From the NCBI RefSeq assembly GCF_000317555.1, contig NC_019745.1, positions 1,302,001 to 1,366,000 of the forward strand: a stretch of DNA of 64,000 bases, given 5' to 3'. This DNA comes from Gloeocapsa sp. PCC 7428. GTDB lineage: Bacteria > Cyanobacteriota > Cyanobacteriia > Cyanobacteriales > Chroococcidiopsidaceae. The position numbers and the translations under genes are program-made. The notes under the pieces were generated by a model that had not been told where the DNA came from, made no database searches, and was given only the letters and a program-made list of their open reading frames with translations. Below, in pieces: positions 54,494 to 63,943 of the stretch (positions are counted from its first letter, which is position 1; the number at the start of each line of letters is the position of its first letter).

Positions 54494-57190
54494 ATGAGAA
54501 TCCTCAAAATCCAGACTTTACGCGGTCCTAACTACTGGAGTATTCGACGGCACAAACTAATCGTCATGCGATTAGATCTAGAAGATTTAGCAGAGAAACC
54601 CTCGAACGAAATATCAGGTTTCTACGAAGGATTAGTCGCGGCACTACCAAGTCTGGAATCACATTTGTGTTCGCCTGGCTGTCATGGTGGTTTTTTAATG
54701 CGCGTGCGCGAAGGTACAATGATGGGGCATATCGTGGAACACGTCGCCCTAGAACTACAAGAACTTGCCGGAATGCCCGCAGGCTTTGGCAGGACACGAG
54801 AAACAGCAACTCCTGGCGTTTATCAAGTTGTTTTCGAGTACCAAGAAGAACAAGCTGGACGTTATGCAGCTAGGGCAGCAGTGCGACTGTGCCAAAGTAT
54901 TGTTAATAAAGGCTATTATCTTCGCCAAGAGCTTGAGCAAGACCTCGAAGACCTTAGAGAATTACAGCGTGATGCAGCCTTAGGACCAAGTACCGATGCG
55001 ATCGTCCAAGAAGCCGAAGCGCGAGGAATTCCTTGGATGTCTTTGGGAACGCGCTTTTTAATTCAACTCGGCTACGGTGTCCATCAAAAACGCATTCAAG
55101 CAACGATGACAGCCCGAACTGGAATTTTGGGCGTAGAACTTGCTTGCGACAAAGAAGGAACAAAACGCATTCTTGCCAACTCCGGTGTACCCGTTCCGAG
55201 AGGCACAGTGATCAGCTATTTTGATGAACTCGAAACGGCAATCGAAGAGGTCGGTGGATATCCTATTGTCATTAAACCCCTCGACGGGAATCACGGTCGC
55301 GGGATTACAATTGATATTCGCAACTGGGAAGAAGCCGAAGCTGCTTACGATGCAGCTAGAGATGTTTCGCGTTCAGTGATTGTCGAACGGTTTTATACAG
55401 GTCGCGATCATCGCGTATTAGTTGTTGATGGCAAAGTCGTCGCGGTTGCCGAACGCGTTCCAGCACACGTTATTGGCGATGGTGTGAGTACAATTGAAGA
55501 ACTCATCGACCAAACGAATCGCGACCCGAATCGCGGCGAAGGACACGACAATGTTTTAACCCGCATCGAACTTGATCGCACAAGCTATCAACTTCTAGAA
55601 AGACAAGGATACACGCTCGATACAGTACTCCCTCAAGATGAAATTTGCTATCTGCGCGCGACAGCAAACTTAAGTACCGGTGGAATTGCGGTAGACCGTA
55701 CTGATGACATTCATCCCGAAAACGTCTGGTTAGCGCAGCGTGTCGCTCAAATTATAGGTTTAGATATTGCCGGAATTGATATTGTTACCCAAGATATCAC
55801 GCGTCCTTTACGCGAAGTCGATGGCGTGATTGTCGAAGTGAATGCGGCTCCTGGATTTAGAATGCACGTTAGCCCCAGTCGGGGGATTCCACGTAATGTT
55901 GCAGGTGCTGTGCTGGATATGCTCTTTCCACCCGAAAAACCCAGCCGCATCCCCATCTTGGCGGTGACGGGTACAAATGGCAAAACAACAACAACGCGAT
56001 TACTTGCGCATATTTTTAAACAAACTGGTCAAACGATTGGCTATACAACAACCGATGGTACATACATCGGCGATTATTTAGTTGAACCAGGTGATAACAC
56101 AGGTCCGCAAAGCGCTCAACTGATACTACAAGACCCGACTGTAGAAGTTGCGGTGTTAGAGTCGGCACGCGGCGGAATTTTACGCTCTGGGTTAGCGTTT
56201 GATGCGAGTAATGTCGGTGTTGTGTTAAACGTCGCGGCGGATCACTTAGGTATAGGTGATATTGATACAATCGACCAAATGGCACACCTTAAAAGTGTTG
56301 TCGCAGAAGCAGTGTTACCGAATGGTTATGCGGTACTCAATGCTGACGACTCACGCGTTGCGGCGATGCGCGATCGCGTCAAATCCCAAGTAGCTTTCTT
56401 TACAATGAACCCTGACAACGAACTTGTCAAGCAGCATACGCAAAAAGGCGGTTTGGCAGCAGTGTATGAAAATGGCTACTTATCAATTCTTAAAGGCGAT
56501 TGGACACTACGCATCGAACAAGCGGTGAATGTTCCCCTCACAATGGCAGGCAAAGCACCGTTTATGATTGCGAATGCGTTAGCCGCAAGCTTAGCCGCAT
56601 TTGTCCAGGGAGTCTCGATCGAGCAAATTCGCGCAGGGTTAAATACATTCAAAGCCTCGGTCAATCAAACGCCAGGGCGGATGAATTTATTTAATTTAGG
56701 TCGCTACCATGCGCTGATCGACTACGCGCACAATCCGCACAGCTACGAAGCCCTTGGCGGTTTTATCCGCAATTGGCCTGGCGAAAGAATTGGTGTTGTT
56801 GGTGGTCCTGGCGATCGCCGCGACGAAGACTTTATAACGCTTGGTAAACTCTCCGCAGGCATCTTCGACCGCATTATCATCAAAGAAGACGATGATACTC
56901 GTGGGCGATCGCGTGGTTCGGCTGCTGAACTTATTCTTAAAGGGATAATGCAAGTCAAACCTGATTGTCCTTATGAGTCCATTTTGGACGAAACAACGGC
57001 GATTAATAAAGGATTAGATAGTGCTTCTGAAGGTAGTTTAGTTGTGATTCTACCTGAGAGTGTGAGCCGTGCTATTAGCTTAATCGAAGCGCGTCGCCCC
57101 ATCAAAGATGAAATTCAGCAGCTTAATGAGTCCACGACAACCAATGACACGCAAATTAGCGTTCAGTCTTCAGTTGCTAATCAGTTCTAA
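54494..57190 (+). CDS. cphA: Cyanophycin synthetase
   Basis: Polymerises Asp and Arg into cyanophycin, a cytoplasmic nitrogen store. 898 aa from ATG 54494 (MRILKIQTLRGPNYWS); the frame to 54455 adds 13 residues. The order is an N-terminal domain (1-160), ATP-grasp domain (about 220-480, with IVIKPLDGNHGRGI) and Mur-ligase-like domain with P-loop TGTNGKTTTTR at about residue 493. The C-terminal region includes DYAHNPHSYEALGGF. Full-length, normal. Confidence 0.97.
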   Translation: MRILKIQTLRGPNYWSIRRHKLIVMRLDLEDLAEKPSNEISGFYEGLVAALPSLESHLCSPGCHGGFLMRVREGTMMGHIVEHVALELQELAGMPAGFGRTRETATPGVYQVVFEYQEEQAGRYAARAAVRLCQSIVNKGYYLRQELEQDLEDLRELQRDAALGPSTDAIVQEAEARGIPWMSLGTRFLIQLGYGVHQKRIQATMTARTGILGVELACDKEGTKRILANSGVPVPRGTVISYFDELETAIEEVGGYPIVIKPLDGNHGRGITIDIRNWEEAEAAYDAARDVSRSVIVERFYTGRDHRVLVVDGKVVAVAERVPAHVIGDGVSTIEELIDQTNRDPNRGEGHDNVLTRIELDRTSYQLLERQGYTLDTVLPQDEICYLRATANLSTGGIAVDRTDDIHPENVWLAQRVAQIIGLDIAGIDIVTQDITRPLREVDGVIVEVNAAPGFRMHVSPSRGIPRNVAGAVLDMLFPPEKPSRIPILAVTGTNGKTTTTRLLAHIFKQTGQTIGYTTTDGTYIGDYLVEPGDNTGPQSAQLILQDPTVEVAVLESARGGILRSGLAFDASNVGVVLNVAADHLGIGDIDTIDQMAHLKSVVAEAVLPNGYAVLNADDSRVAAMRDRVKSQVAFFTMNPDNELVKQHTQKGGLAAVYENGYLSILKGDWTLRIEQAVNVPLTMAGKAPFMIANALAASLAAFVQGVSIEQIRAGLNTFKASVNQTPGRMNLFNLGRYHALIDYAHNPHSYEALGGFIRNWPGERIGVVGGPGDRRDEDFITLGKLSAGIFDRIIIKEDDDTRGRSRGSAAELILKGIMQVKPDCPYESILDETTAINKGLDSASEGSLVVILPESVSRAISLIEARRPIKDEIQQLNESTTTNDTQISVQSSVANQF

Positions 57191-57219
57191 GAAGTCCCCT
57201 AAATCCCCTAATAGTTGAC

Positions 57220-57292
57220 AGTTGACAGTTGACAAAGTCCTCCCACACTCTCTTCACTGTTCACTGTCCACTGATCTCTGACCCCTGCTATA
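57220..57292 (+). repeat. Dispersed repeat shared with 30434-30492, copy 2
   Basis: The same order of short blocks (GTTGACA units, CCCACACTCTCTTCACTG, GACCCCTGCTATA) with an extra 14 bp. A third GTTGACA unit lies at 57214. It ends right at the tatA stop. Confidence 0.75.
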
Positions 57293-57469
57293 TCAAGAAT
57301 CTTTCTGGTCTTGCTCTAAATCCTCATCTTGCGCGCCTTTCAACTCTTCTTTAAAACCACGCAAGGTTTTACCCAAGGCACTTCCCATTTCTGGAATCTT
57401 CTTAGGACCAAAAATTAAGATTGCAGCGATCGCAATCACACCTACCTCTGCCCATCCTAAACCGAACAT
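57293..57469 (-). CDS. tatA: Twin-arginine translocase TatA/E-type subunit (58 aa)
   Basis: A short gene of 58 codons, from ATG 57469 with AGGAGG five bases upstream. MFGLGWAEVGVIAIAAILIFGP is the Tat N-terminal helix with the conserved FGP hinge. KKIPEMGSALGKTLRGFKEEL is the amphipathic helix, and the tail is acidic. It forms the protein-conducting oligomer for folded proteins across the thylakoid or plasma membrane. TatA and TatB roles cannot be separated by sequence alone. It lies 68 bp after the kinase stop on the same strand. Confidence 0.92.
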   Translation of the reverse strand: MFGLGWAEVGVIAIAAILIFGPKKIPEMGSALGKTLRGFKEELKGAQDEDLEQDQKDS

Positions 57470-57536
57470 ACCTGCCTCCTGGAAACCTTCCTAACTAAAT
57501 ATAGATAGGAAGTGAGCGTTTGTTTGTATATTACAC

Positions 57537-58925
57537 CTACTCTTTTGTCACTGGTAACTCTAACCATTCGCTGAGTTCGCGCGCTAGCCAATCAATTTCT
57601 GGTTCGGTCAGTAAACCATGCGCGCCGAGTTCATATTTTTGCGTTCCTACCCAGATATTGATTTGTGGCTTAATTTCAACGCGATCGCGCTCACTTTTGT
57701 TAAAGATACTGACAAACTTTGATGTCCGTTCTAATTTCGTAATACGCTGCATCGGGGCGACACGCGGACGACGATACCGCCAGCCAAATATTTCGTGACT
57801 GAGCGAAATGTGTTGTTGATCGATTCGCAAGCGAACGCGGCGAAATAAGTTAGAGACAATTTGCCACACCATTCCTGCGCCTGCACCCCAAAACGGTAGG
57901 GAAAACAACGTAAAAAATAGATTCACAGGGAAAGGGGCTACAAGAACCGCAAAACCCGTCCACACGACGATAAAAGAATTCCAGGCAACGGCAAACAGCG
58001 TTAAACCAATGATTTCAGGGCTAAATCCTTTTGGCGGTAAGGTAATTTCTAAAACGTTTGTATTCTTGTGAAGTAAGACTTTACTATTGAATGGCTGACT
58101 AATTGTTAAAGCTGTGTCGTTGATTATTGGCTGCTCAAGTGCGTGTAAAGCCTGTTTAGCTGAGGCGAAGCGACGATCTAGGCTAGGTTCGGTCATGCGT
58201 TTTAACCACCGCTTAAAGCCAGCGCTCAGCGTTGTTGCTTGCTCAAATTGAATTCGTCCGTCGCGGTATGGTAAATCAGCCGGATGCGTACCTGTGGCTA
58301 ATGCGATCAAAGTAGCACCTAGGCTGTAAAGATCCGATGCAGGAACTGCGCGATCGCCAAATTGCTCTGGCGGCATATAACCATACGTACCAACAATTGT
58401 CATCGTGCCACCTTCGCGGGCGGCAAGCGTTTGTACTGAACCGAAATCAACAAGATAAACATCTACACGATTTTCTGAACTTGTCAATAAAATGTTACTT
58501 GGCTTAATATCGCGATGAATAACGGGTGGTTGATGCCCGTGGAGGTAAATCAGAATCTCTAAAAGTTCTGTGGCAATTTGCTTGACATCAGATTCGCTAA
58601 ATATTACCCCTGCTTTGAGATGTTCCTCTAAAGATTTTGCCGGAAGATACGTTTGTACGAGCGCAAATCCTTTAAAATGCGATGCATCAAGCTCAAAATA
58701 ATCTAAGTAACGGGGAATTGCCGGATGGGTAACGGTCTTTAAAATTTCTGCTTCGCGCTGAAACAGTTTCAAATCGTCCCATTCAAAATCATGACTAAAC
58801 GACAGTAACTTCACGACAACAAACTCTTGAGTTGTCAAATCGCGCGCTAATAACGTCCGGCGTCCAGATTTTTTTGCCAGTTGTTGCTGTACTTCGTAGC
58901 GATTCCCTAATATCTGATTAACCAT
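57537..58925 (-). CDS. Membrane-bound Ser/Thr protein kinase (Hanks type)
   Basis: 462 aa from ATG 58925. The kinase domain is at residues 10-270: Lys39 in VVVKLLSF, Asp139 in HRDIKPSNILL, Asp160 in VDFGSVQ, and activation segment TIVGTYGYMPPEQFG. All catalytic residues are intact. Two to three hydrophobic segments (about 305-370) anchor it. A C-terminal beta-rich cytoplasmic or external domain of about 90 residues follows. Substrates unknown. tatA follows on the same strand. Confidence 0.92.
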   Translation of the reverse strand: MVNQILGNRYEVQQQLAKKSGRRTLLARDLTTQEFVVVKLLSFSHDFEWDDLKLFQREAEILKTVTHPAIPRYLDYFELDASHFKGFALVQTYLPAKSLEEHLKAGVIFSESDVKQIATELLEILIYLHGHQPPVIHRDIKPSNILLTSSENRVDVYLVDFGSVQTLAAREGGTMTIVGTYGYMPPEQFGDRAVPASDLYSLGATLIALATGTHPADLPYRDGRIQFEQATTLSAGFKRWLKRMTEPSLDRRFASAKQALHALEQPIINDTALTISQPFNSKVLLHKNTNVLEITLPPKGFSPEIIGLTLFAVAWNSFIVVWTGFAVLVAPFPVNLFFTLFSLPFWGAGAGMVWQIVSNLFRRVRLRIDQQHISLSHEIFGWRYRRPRVAPMQRITKLERTSKFVSIFNKSERDRVEIKPQINIWVGTQKYELGAHGLLTEPEIDWLARELSEWLELPVTKE

Positions 58926-58997
58926 GAATGCTGTTTTGAGCTTCTACCAGCCTTTATAGCTTTGGACTATAAGCGATCGCAATGGTATCTTTTTCCT

Positions 58998-59600
58998 ATG
59001 CCTTCACAATTGTGGCCTTATCTTACTCCTGGAATTCCTGACGAGTTATTTGAACGCTTACCAGGAATTCCCCTCAGCAAACGCGACATTCGATTATTGC
59101 TCATAGCGCAGCTACGGATTCAACCTGATACCGTTTTATGGGATATTGGTGCAGGAACTGGCACAATTCCTGTCGAAGTCGGGTTGTTGTGTCCTCACGG
59201 ACAGATTGTTGCGGTGGAACGCGACGTTGAAGTTGCCAATTTAATTCGTCGTAACTGCGATCGCTTTGAAGTGAAGAATGTCGAAGTTGTAGAAGGTAGC
59301 GCCCCAGAATGTTTATCAAGTTTGCCCAAACCTCCCCATCGCGTGTGTATCGAAGGCGGTCGTTCGATTAAAACAATTATGCAAGAAGTCTGGCGCTACT
59401 TATTACCTCAAGGTAGAGTTGTTGCTACTGCAAGTAATCTAGAAAGTCTGTATGCTGTATCTCAGAGCTTTGCAGAGTTACACGCTCGCAATGTCGAAGT
59501 TGTTCAATCTGCTGTCAACCGTTTGGAGACGCGGGGTTTTTCCCAGACTTTTGCCGCTGTCGATCCCATTTTTATTCTGAGTGGTGAAAAGTTAGACTAA
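58998..59600 (+). CDS. cbiT: Precorrin-6Y C15-methyltransferase, CbiT type
   Basis: 200 aa from ATG 58998; an upstream TTG at 58962 is unlikely. The SAM-binding motif is VLWDIGAGTGTIPVEVGLLCP, with VVEGSAPECL and VCIEGGRSIKTIM typical of CbiT, the decarboxylating methyltransferase of cobalamin biosynthesis. It stands without CbiE or other cob genes but is followed by cdsA, a neighbour pair I recall in other cyanobacteria. Confidence 0.9.
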   Translation: MPSQLWPYLTPGIPDELFERLPGIPLSKRDIRLLLIAQLRIQPDTVLWDIGAGTGTIPVEVGLLCPHGQIVAVERDVEVANLIRRNCDRFEVKNVEVVEGSAPECLSSLPKPPHRVCIEGGRSIKTIMQEVWRYLLPQGRVVATASNLESLYAVSQSFAELHARNVEVVQSAVNRLETRGFSQTFAAVDPIFILSGEKLD

Positions 59601-59641
59601 AGCCAATTATTTAAAGGTTATTGCATAAAATGTGGGGAAAT

Positions 59642-59676
59642 CCCTCACCCCTCACCCCTCACCCCTCACCCCTCAT
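59642..59676. repeat. Heptamer tandem repeat (CCCTCAC x 5) at the cdsA start
   Basis: Five perfect units; the last one ends CCCTCAT. The repeat stops two bases before the cdsA ATG and occupies the place of its ribosome-binding site. Confidence 0.9.
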
Positions 59677-59678
59677 GT

Positions 59679-60548
59679 ATGCCCTGGTCTCGGATTGTTA
59701 GTGGAATCATTGCGATCGCGATCGCCCTCACCGGTAGTATTTTGGGAGGGTGGTATTTTACGATTATGTTTGCTGTTATTGTCTATTTAGGGCAGTTGGA
59801 ATACTTCCAACTTGTCCGCGCGAAGGGAATTGCTCCTGCTGCAAAAACAACTTTGGTAGTTAGTCAAGCTTTACTTGTTATTGCTACAGTTTCATCGACA
59901 CTAGCAGATGCTGTCATGCCTGTAGCCGGAACATTTATTTGTTTTTATCTATTATTTCAACCAAAACTTGCGACTATCGCTGATATTTCCACATCAATTT
60001 TAGGTTTATTTTATGGTGGATATTTGCCAAGTTACTGGGTACGGTTGCGATCGCTTGGTAGTGCAACAACTGCTAATATTCCTTTAGCAGGTTATGTACC
60101 CGAAACGTCGGTTGATTTTCGCGCTTTACCCGAAGGTTTAATTTTTACCCTGCTGGCATTTTTCTGTATTTGGGCAGCGGATATTGGTGCGTATACCATT
60201 GGTCGATTATTTGGTCGCACGCGACTTTCGGATATTAGCCCCAAGAAAACTGTTGAAGGCGCGATTTTTGGCGTGGCTGCGAGTGTTGCGGTTGCGGTCG
60301 CGGGTGCTTGGTATTTGCAATGGTCTTTTTGGGCGATAACTGGGTTAATTTTAGGGCTACTAATTGGTATCGCCAGCTTACTCGGAGACTTAACCGAATC
60401 GATGATGAAACGCGATGCGGGAGTTAAAGACTCCGGACAGTTAATTCCTGGTCATGGTGGGATTTTAGACCGTGCAGATAGCTATGTGTTTACTGCACCA
60501 TTAGTTTATTACTTTGCAACCTTGATATTACCTTTACTTAGAAGCTAG
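59679..60548 (+). CDS. cdsA: Phosphatidate cytidylyltransferase
   Basis: Makes CDP-diacylglycerol for phosphatidylglycerol, essential in thylakoids. 289 aa from ATG 59679 ([10 protein letters not shown], the usual cyanobacterial start). Six to eight transmembrane helices. The C-terminal signature [20 protein letters not shown], then [12 protein letters not shown], carries the catalytic Asp residues. No Shine-Dalgarno sequence is possible because a heptamer repeat abuts the start. Follows cbiT by about 78 bp. Confidence 0.95.
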   Translation: MPWSRIVSGIIAIAIALTGSILGGWYFTIMFAVIVYLGQLEYFQLVRAKGIAPAAKTTLVVSQALLVIATVSSTLADAVMPVAGTFICFYLLFQPKLATIADISTSILGLFYGGYLPSYWVRLRSLGSATTANIPLAGYVPETSVDFRALPEGLIFTLLAFFCIWAADIGAYTIGRLFGRTRLSDISPKKTVEGAIFGVAASVAVAVAGAWYLQWSFWAITGLILGLLIGIASLLGDLTESMMKRDAGVKDSGQLIPGHGGILDRADSYVFTAPLVYYFATLILPLLRS

Positions 60549-60582
60549 TTCGGTTTCAATATTTCAATATTCACAAGCAGTT

Positions 60583-61428
60583 TCAACTTGCGCAGAGTAT
60601 TGAGTCGCTTAGCAATTCATTCGCGGGAGCGGTTTTCTTATTGTTCCTCCACGCTTTTGGTGACATTCCATAGTATTGACGAAACTGCTGACAGAAATAA
60701 CTTGCATCTTGATAACCCACCGCGTCAGCAATTTGACTTACTGATAGTTTTGTTTCTGTTAACAAAGAAGACGCTGCTAACATCCTTCTTTTAATAATCC
60801 AGTTGTGTACGCTGTTGCCCGTATCTTGAGCAATTAAATTGGTTAAATAAGCAGGTGAATAGCCAACCGCTTTTGCTACTTCACTCAGTGTAATTTGTTT
60901 ATGATAGTTAGACTCGATAAACTCGAAAACTTCATTCCACTTTGTCCCTGATGGAAAAAGTGAGTGAGTGATTGTAAGTTGTTTGTTTTTTGCCGGTGGC
61001 TGGCTGACAATAACTTGGTTTCGCGCTGCATACAAGCTTTGCAATTTAGCACGTTTTTCCAATTGAATGTTGATAGCTCGCACTAAATCTTTTAACAAAC
61101 ATGGCTTGATTAAATAATCATCCGCCCCCAATTCCATACCTCTACGAATGTCTGCATAACTAACTTTACCCGTCAAGAAAATGAAAGGAATAACGGCTGT
61201 GACTGAATCTTGACGCAAAGCCTCCAAAATATCGTAACCGGAGCGGTCTGGTAATGAAATATCACAGATAATTGAGTCGGGGTTTTGTTGTGCCTGCTGA
61301 ATCCCAAGCAAACCAGTGTTGGCACCAATTGGGTCAAATCCCTGATCTTCTAAACATTCTACAAGCAAAGAAAGTGTTTGAGGCTCATTTTCAATTACCA
61401 AAATCTTGCTCTTTCTAAGCTCCCTCAT
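60583..61428 (-). CDS. Response regulator with AraC-type DNA-binding domain
   Basis: 281 aa from ATG 61428 (TTG 61443 would add five). Receiver domain residues 5-125: the acidic pocket is Glu-Asn-Glu (VIENEPQT) instead of the usual Asp pair, the phospho-acceptor is in IICDISLPDRSGY, and the Lys in YLIKPCLLKDLV is kept. Residues about 180-275 form two AraC helix-turn-helix units (EVAKAVGYSPAYLTNL and QIADAVGYQDASYFCQQF). No kinase is adjacent. Target genes unknown. Convergent with cdsA. Confidence 0.9.
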   Translation of the reverse strand: MRELRKSKILVIENEPQTLSLLVECLEDQGFDPIGANTGLLGIQQAQQNPDSIICDISLPDRSGYDILEALRQDSVTAVIPFIFLTGKVSYADIRRGMELGADDYLIKPCLLKDLVRAINIQLEKRAKLQSLYAARNQVIVSQPPAKNKQLTITHSLFPSGTKWNEVFEFIESNYHKQITLSEVAKAVGYSPAYLTNLIAQDTGNSVHNWIIKRRMLAASSLLTETKLSVSQIADAVGYQDASYFCQQFRQYYGMSPKAWRNNKKTAPANELLSDSILCAS

Positions 61429-62344
61429 CTGACTTATTTTCAAAAGCTAAGTGAATAAATACTTGGTCGGTTGATTTTCTAGATGTTAAATTGGCATAGC
61501 AATACTTTGCATAATAAATGATAAACAAAATATCATGCTTATTTTAACTATAGCCATGATCTCAAGCAGACTTAAACCAATTAAATACACCCTGAGCGCG
61601 ATTGGCAAAACATTTTTTTTGGTTGAAGTTAAATAAATTTAGTAACTTGGTGTTGATCGCTGCAATGCAAATGGTTTGATAAATTATTTTTTTAGCGAAC
61701 AAATAAGCTCTCAACAACTAAGATTCTATACCTAAGCGAACAAAAAAAGCAAGCGATCGCGATCACGTCTATACGTATCGAAATACAATTTTTACAGTAT
61801 TCAATATCTATATAAGTGCCACTTTGAAGTGTTAGCTCGCATTGATAAAACGTATTAATACATAGTAGCAATATCTTTAATGCTTAACCACAAAAAATAA
61901 GATTTTTTCGATTGCATAAATATCAAGATACAAGATTTTTTTGAAATATTGAGCTTGACATTTTATAATTTGCACACTTGAAGCTCCAGAACTCTGTTGC
62001 ACCAAGGCTCATCTGGAAAATTTAATATTTATTGCTTTAATATTTTTTAAATTAAACGAAATAAACTTACATTTTTTTTGAAAAAAAATTACTTGTGTGC
62101 AAGATTCATATCTCGTATATTCATTCTTGCAATTAGTAAAACTAATACCTAAGAATTTCTATAAACTCTCAATAACATTACATTTGCAATTCTGGCTCCA
62201 AAAGCCAGAGTTCATTGTTAATTGAGACAAATTGGTATCAGTAGTTGAACTGATATTTTAATGAGGTTTGTTGTTTATAAGAATAACTTAAGTATTAACA
62301 AATAAACATCAACAATAAATCTTACCTTATTTACGGAGTTAGCT
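61429..62344. other. 916-bp AT-rich non-coding region
   Basis: Very AT-rich gap between the divergent receiver-AraC gene and the pentapeptide-repeat gene. It contains a hairpin TCTGGCT/AGCCAGA (62191-62209), long A and T runs, and no supported gene. Promoters of both genes and perhaps a long leader lie here. Confidence 0.5.
62191..62209 (+). promoter_or_regulatory. Hairpin in the leader of the pentapeptide-repeat gene
   Basis: Perfect 7-bp arms TCTGGCT and AGCCAGA with a 5-nt loop, about 135 bp before the start codon. No T-run, so an RNA structural or regulatory element is as likely as a terminator. Confidence 0.35.
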
Positions 62345-63943
62345 ATGCCAGCGATAGATTTTAGCAATCAAACTTTGATAGGCAATAATTTTAACAATCA
62401 AAACTTGAACGGTTCCAACTTTTTTAAATCTCGCTTGGAAAATGTCAGTTTTGTGAGTACGCTTTTAAGAAGCACCAATTTTGAAGAAGCGTTTTTGCTT
62501 AATGTTAATGCTTCTAATGCTGTTTTCGCGCCCAATAACAACTTTCCGCAACCAGCCAATTTATTCAAAGCTAAGCTAGAGAATGTCAATCTCAGTGGAG
62601 CAAATCTCAGACGCGCGAATTTAACGTTGGTCGATACAACAAACATTAATTTATCCAATGCTAATCTCACCGATGCAATTTTAAGAGAGGCAAGTCTCAG
62701 CGGCGAACAATCTAATCGACCAAACTTAACCAATGCGAATTTTACACGAGCCGATTTATTTAAAGCTGATTTAAAAGCTGCGGATTTCACAGGAGCCACC
62801 TTAGTCGATGCAAATCTGCAAGAAGCTACTTTAGAAGGTGCCGTTTTAGCCAATATCAATGCGACAGGTGCTGACTTTAGACTTGCCAACATTACAGATA
62901 TTGACATTGGGGGTACCGTTAATTTTAACCTTGCCAATTTGAGCGGTGTCGCTATCACTGATGTCAGTCGCGTGCTTGATCCACAAACCGGGCAGCCGAT
63001 TCCATTGAGTATTAGTTTTCGGGGCGCTAATTTATCACAAGTTAGCTTGGAAGACGTTTTTCTCGGTGGTGGTGATTTTCGTCCTTTTGATGGACTGCGT
63101 AACGGGGTACGAGTTATTCAACCTACAGATTTAGCTGGGTTGAATCTTGCTGACGCTGATTTAACTGGTGCGAGGTTTAATGGTGCAATTCTCAACAACT
63201 TCATAGGAGGTGATCTCAACTTAAGCGGTGTGAATTTTAGCTCCTTCGTTGCGTCTAATGGTCAGGTGTTTGCAACGCAGTTAAACAACGCGAATCTGTC
63301 TGATAGCCAACTGATAGGTGCTAATTTTAGTAATGTTGTTGCCGAAGATATCTTTTTAGAAAATGCGGATCTCAGTGGTGCAGACTTGAGAGATGCTGAT
63401 CTCAGCGGCGCTAATCTTAAGGGAGCTAACCTCAGTGGGGCTAACTTAACTGGAGTTGAACTCGATGGAGCGGACTTGAGCGAAGCTAACTTAGCTGGGG
63501 CAATCCTCAACGGAGCCGTACTCGACAATGCGTTGGTTCAAAAAACGGACTTAACAGGAGCAGACTTTACGAATGCTACACTCACAGGGGCTGATTTAAA
63601 AGAAGCCATTGGAGATAGTTTAACCAACTTCACAGGTGCAAATCTCAACGGAGCCAGCTTGGAAGTCGGAAGCTTTATCGGAAGTAACTTCACAGATGCG
63701 GCTTTGAGAGATACCAACTTGATCAAGGCAAACTTTACTGATGCACTCTTTATCGATGGTAGTGATGCAAATTCAGTGGGTGCTGATTTGACGAGTAGTA
63801 CATTTATTGACGGAATTGCGATCAACGGTGATTTCCGTAACGCACTTTTGGTCAATGCTAATTTGACCAAAGCAAACTTTACGGGTGCTAACTTAGCTGG
63901 TGCTAATTTAAGTGGTGCAATTACAACAGACACAATATTTTGA
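62345..63943 (+). CDS. Pentapeptide-repeat protein (532 aa)
   Basis: ATG 62345 with GGAG about 7 nt upstream. Nearly the whole length is A(D/N)Lxx pentapeptides, for example LSGANLRRANLT and LSGADLRDADLSGANLKGAN, forming a right-handed quadrilateral beta-helix. A less regular stretch (about residues 205-260) interrupts the helix between two coils. No signal peptide, transmembrane segment or kinase domain. Such proteins are numerous in cyanobacteria and mostly uncharacterised. The promoter region is unusually long and AT-rich. Confidence 0.92.
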   Translation: MPAIDFSNQTLIGNNFNNQNLNGSNFFKSRLENVSFVSTLLRSTNFEEAFLLNVNASNAVFAPNNNFPQPANLFKAKLENVNLSGANLRRANLTLVDTTNINLSNANLTDAILREASLSGEQSNRPNLTNANFTRADLFKADLKAADFTGATLVDANLQEATLEGAVLANINATGADFRLANITDIDIGGTVNFNLANLSGVAITDVSRVLDPQTGQPIPLSISFRGANLSQVSLEDVFLGGGDFRPFDGLRNGVRVIQPTDLAGLNLADADLTGARFNGAILNNFIGGDLNLSGVNFSSFVASNGQVFATQLNNANLSDSQLIGANFSNVVAEDIFLENADLSGADLRDADLSGANLKGANLSGANLTGVELDGADLSEANLAGAILNGAVLDNALVQKTDLTGADFTNATLTGADLKEAIGDSLTNFTGANLNGASLEVGSFIGSNFTDAALRDTNLIKANFTDALFIDGSDANSVGADLTSSTFIDGIAINGDFRNALLVNANLTKANFTGANLAGANLSGAITTDTIF

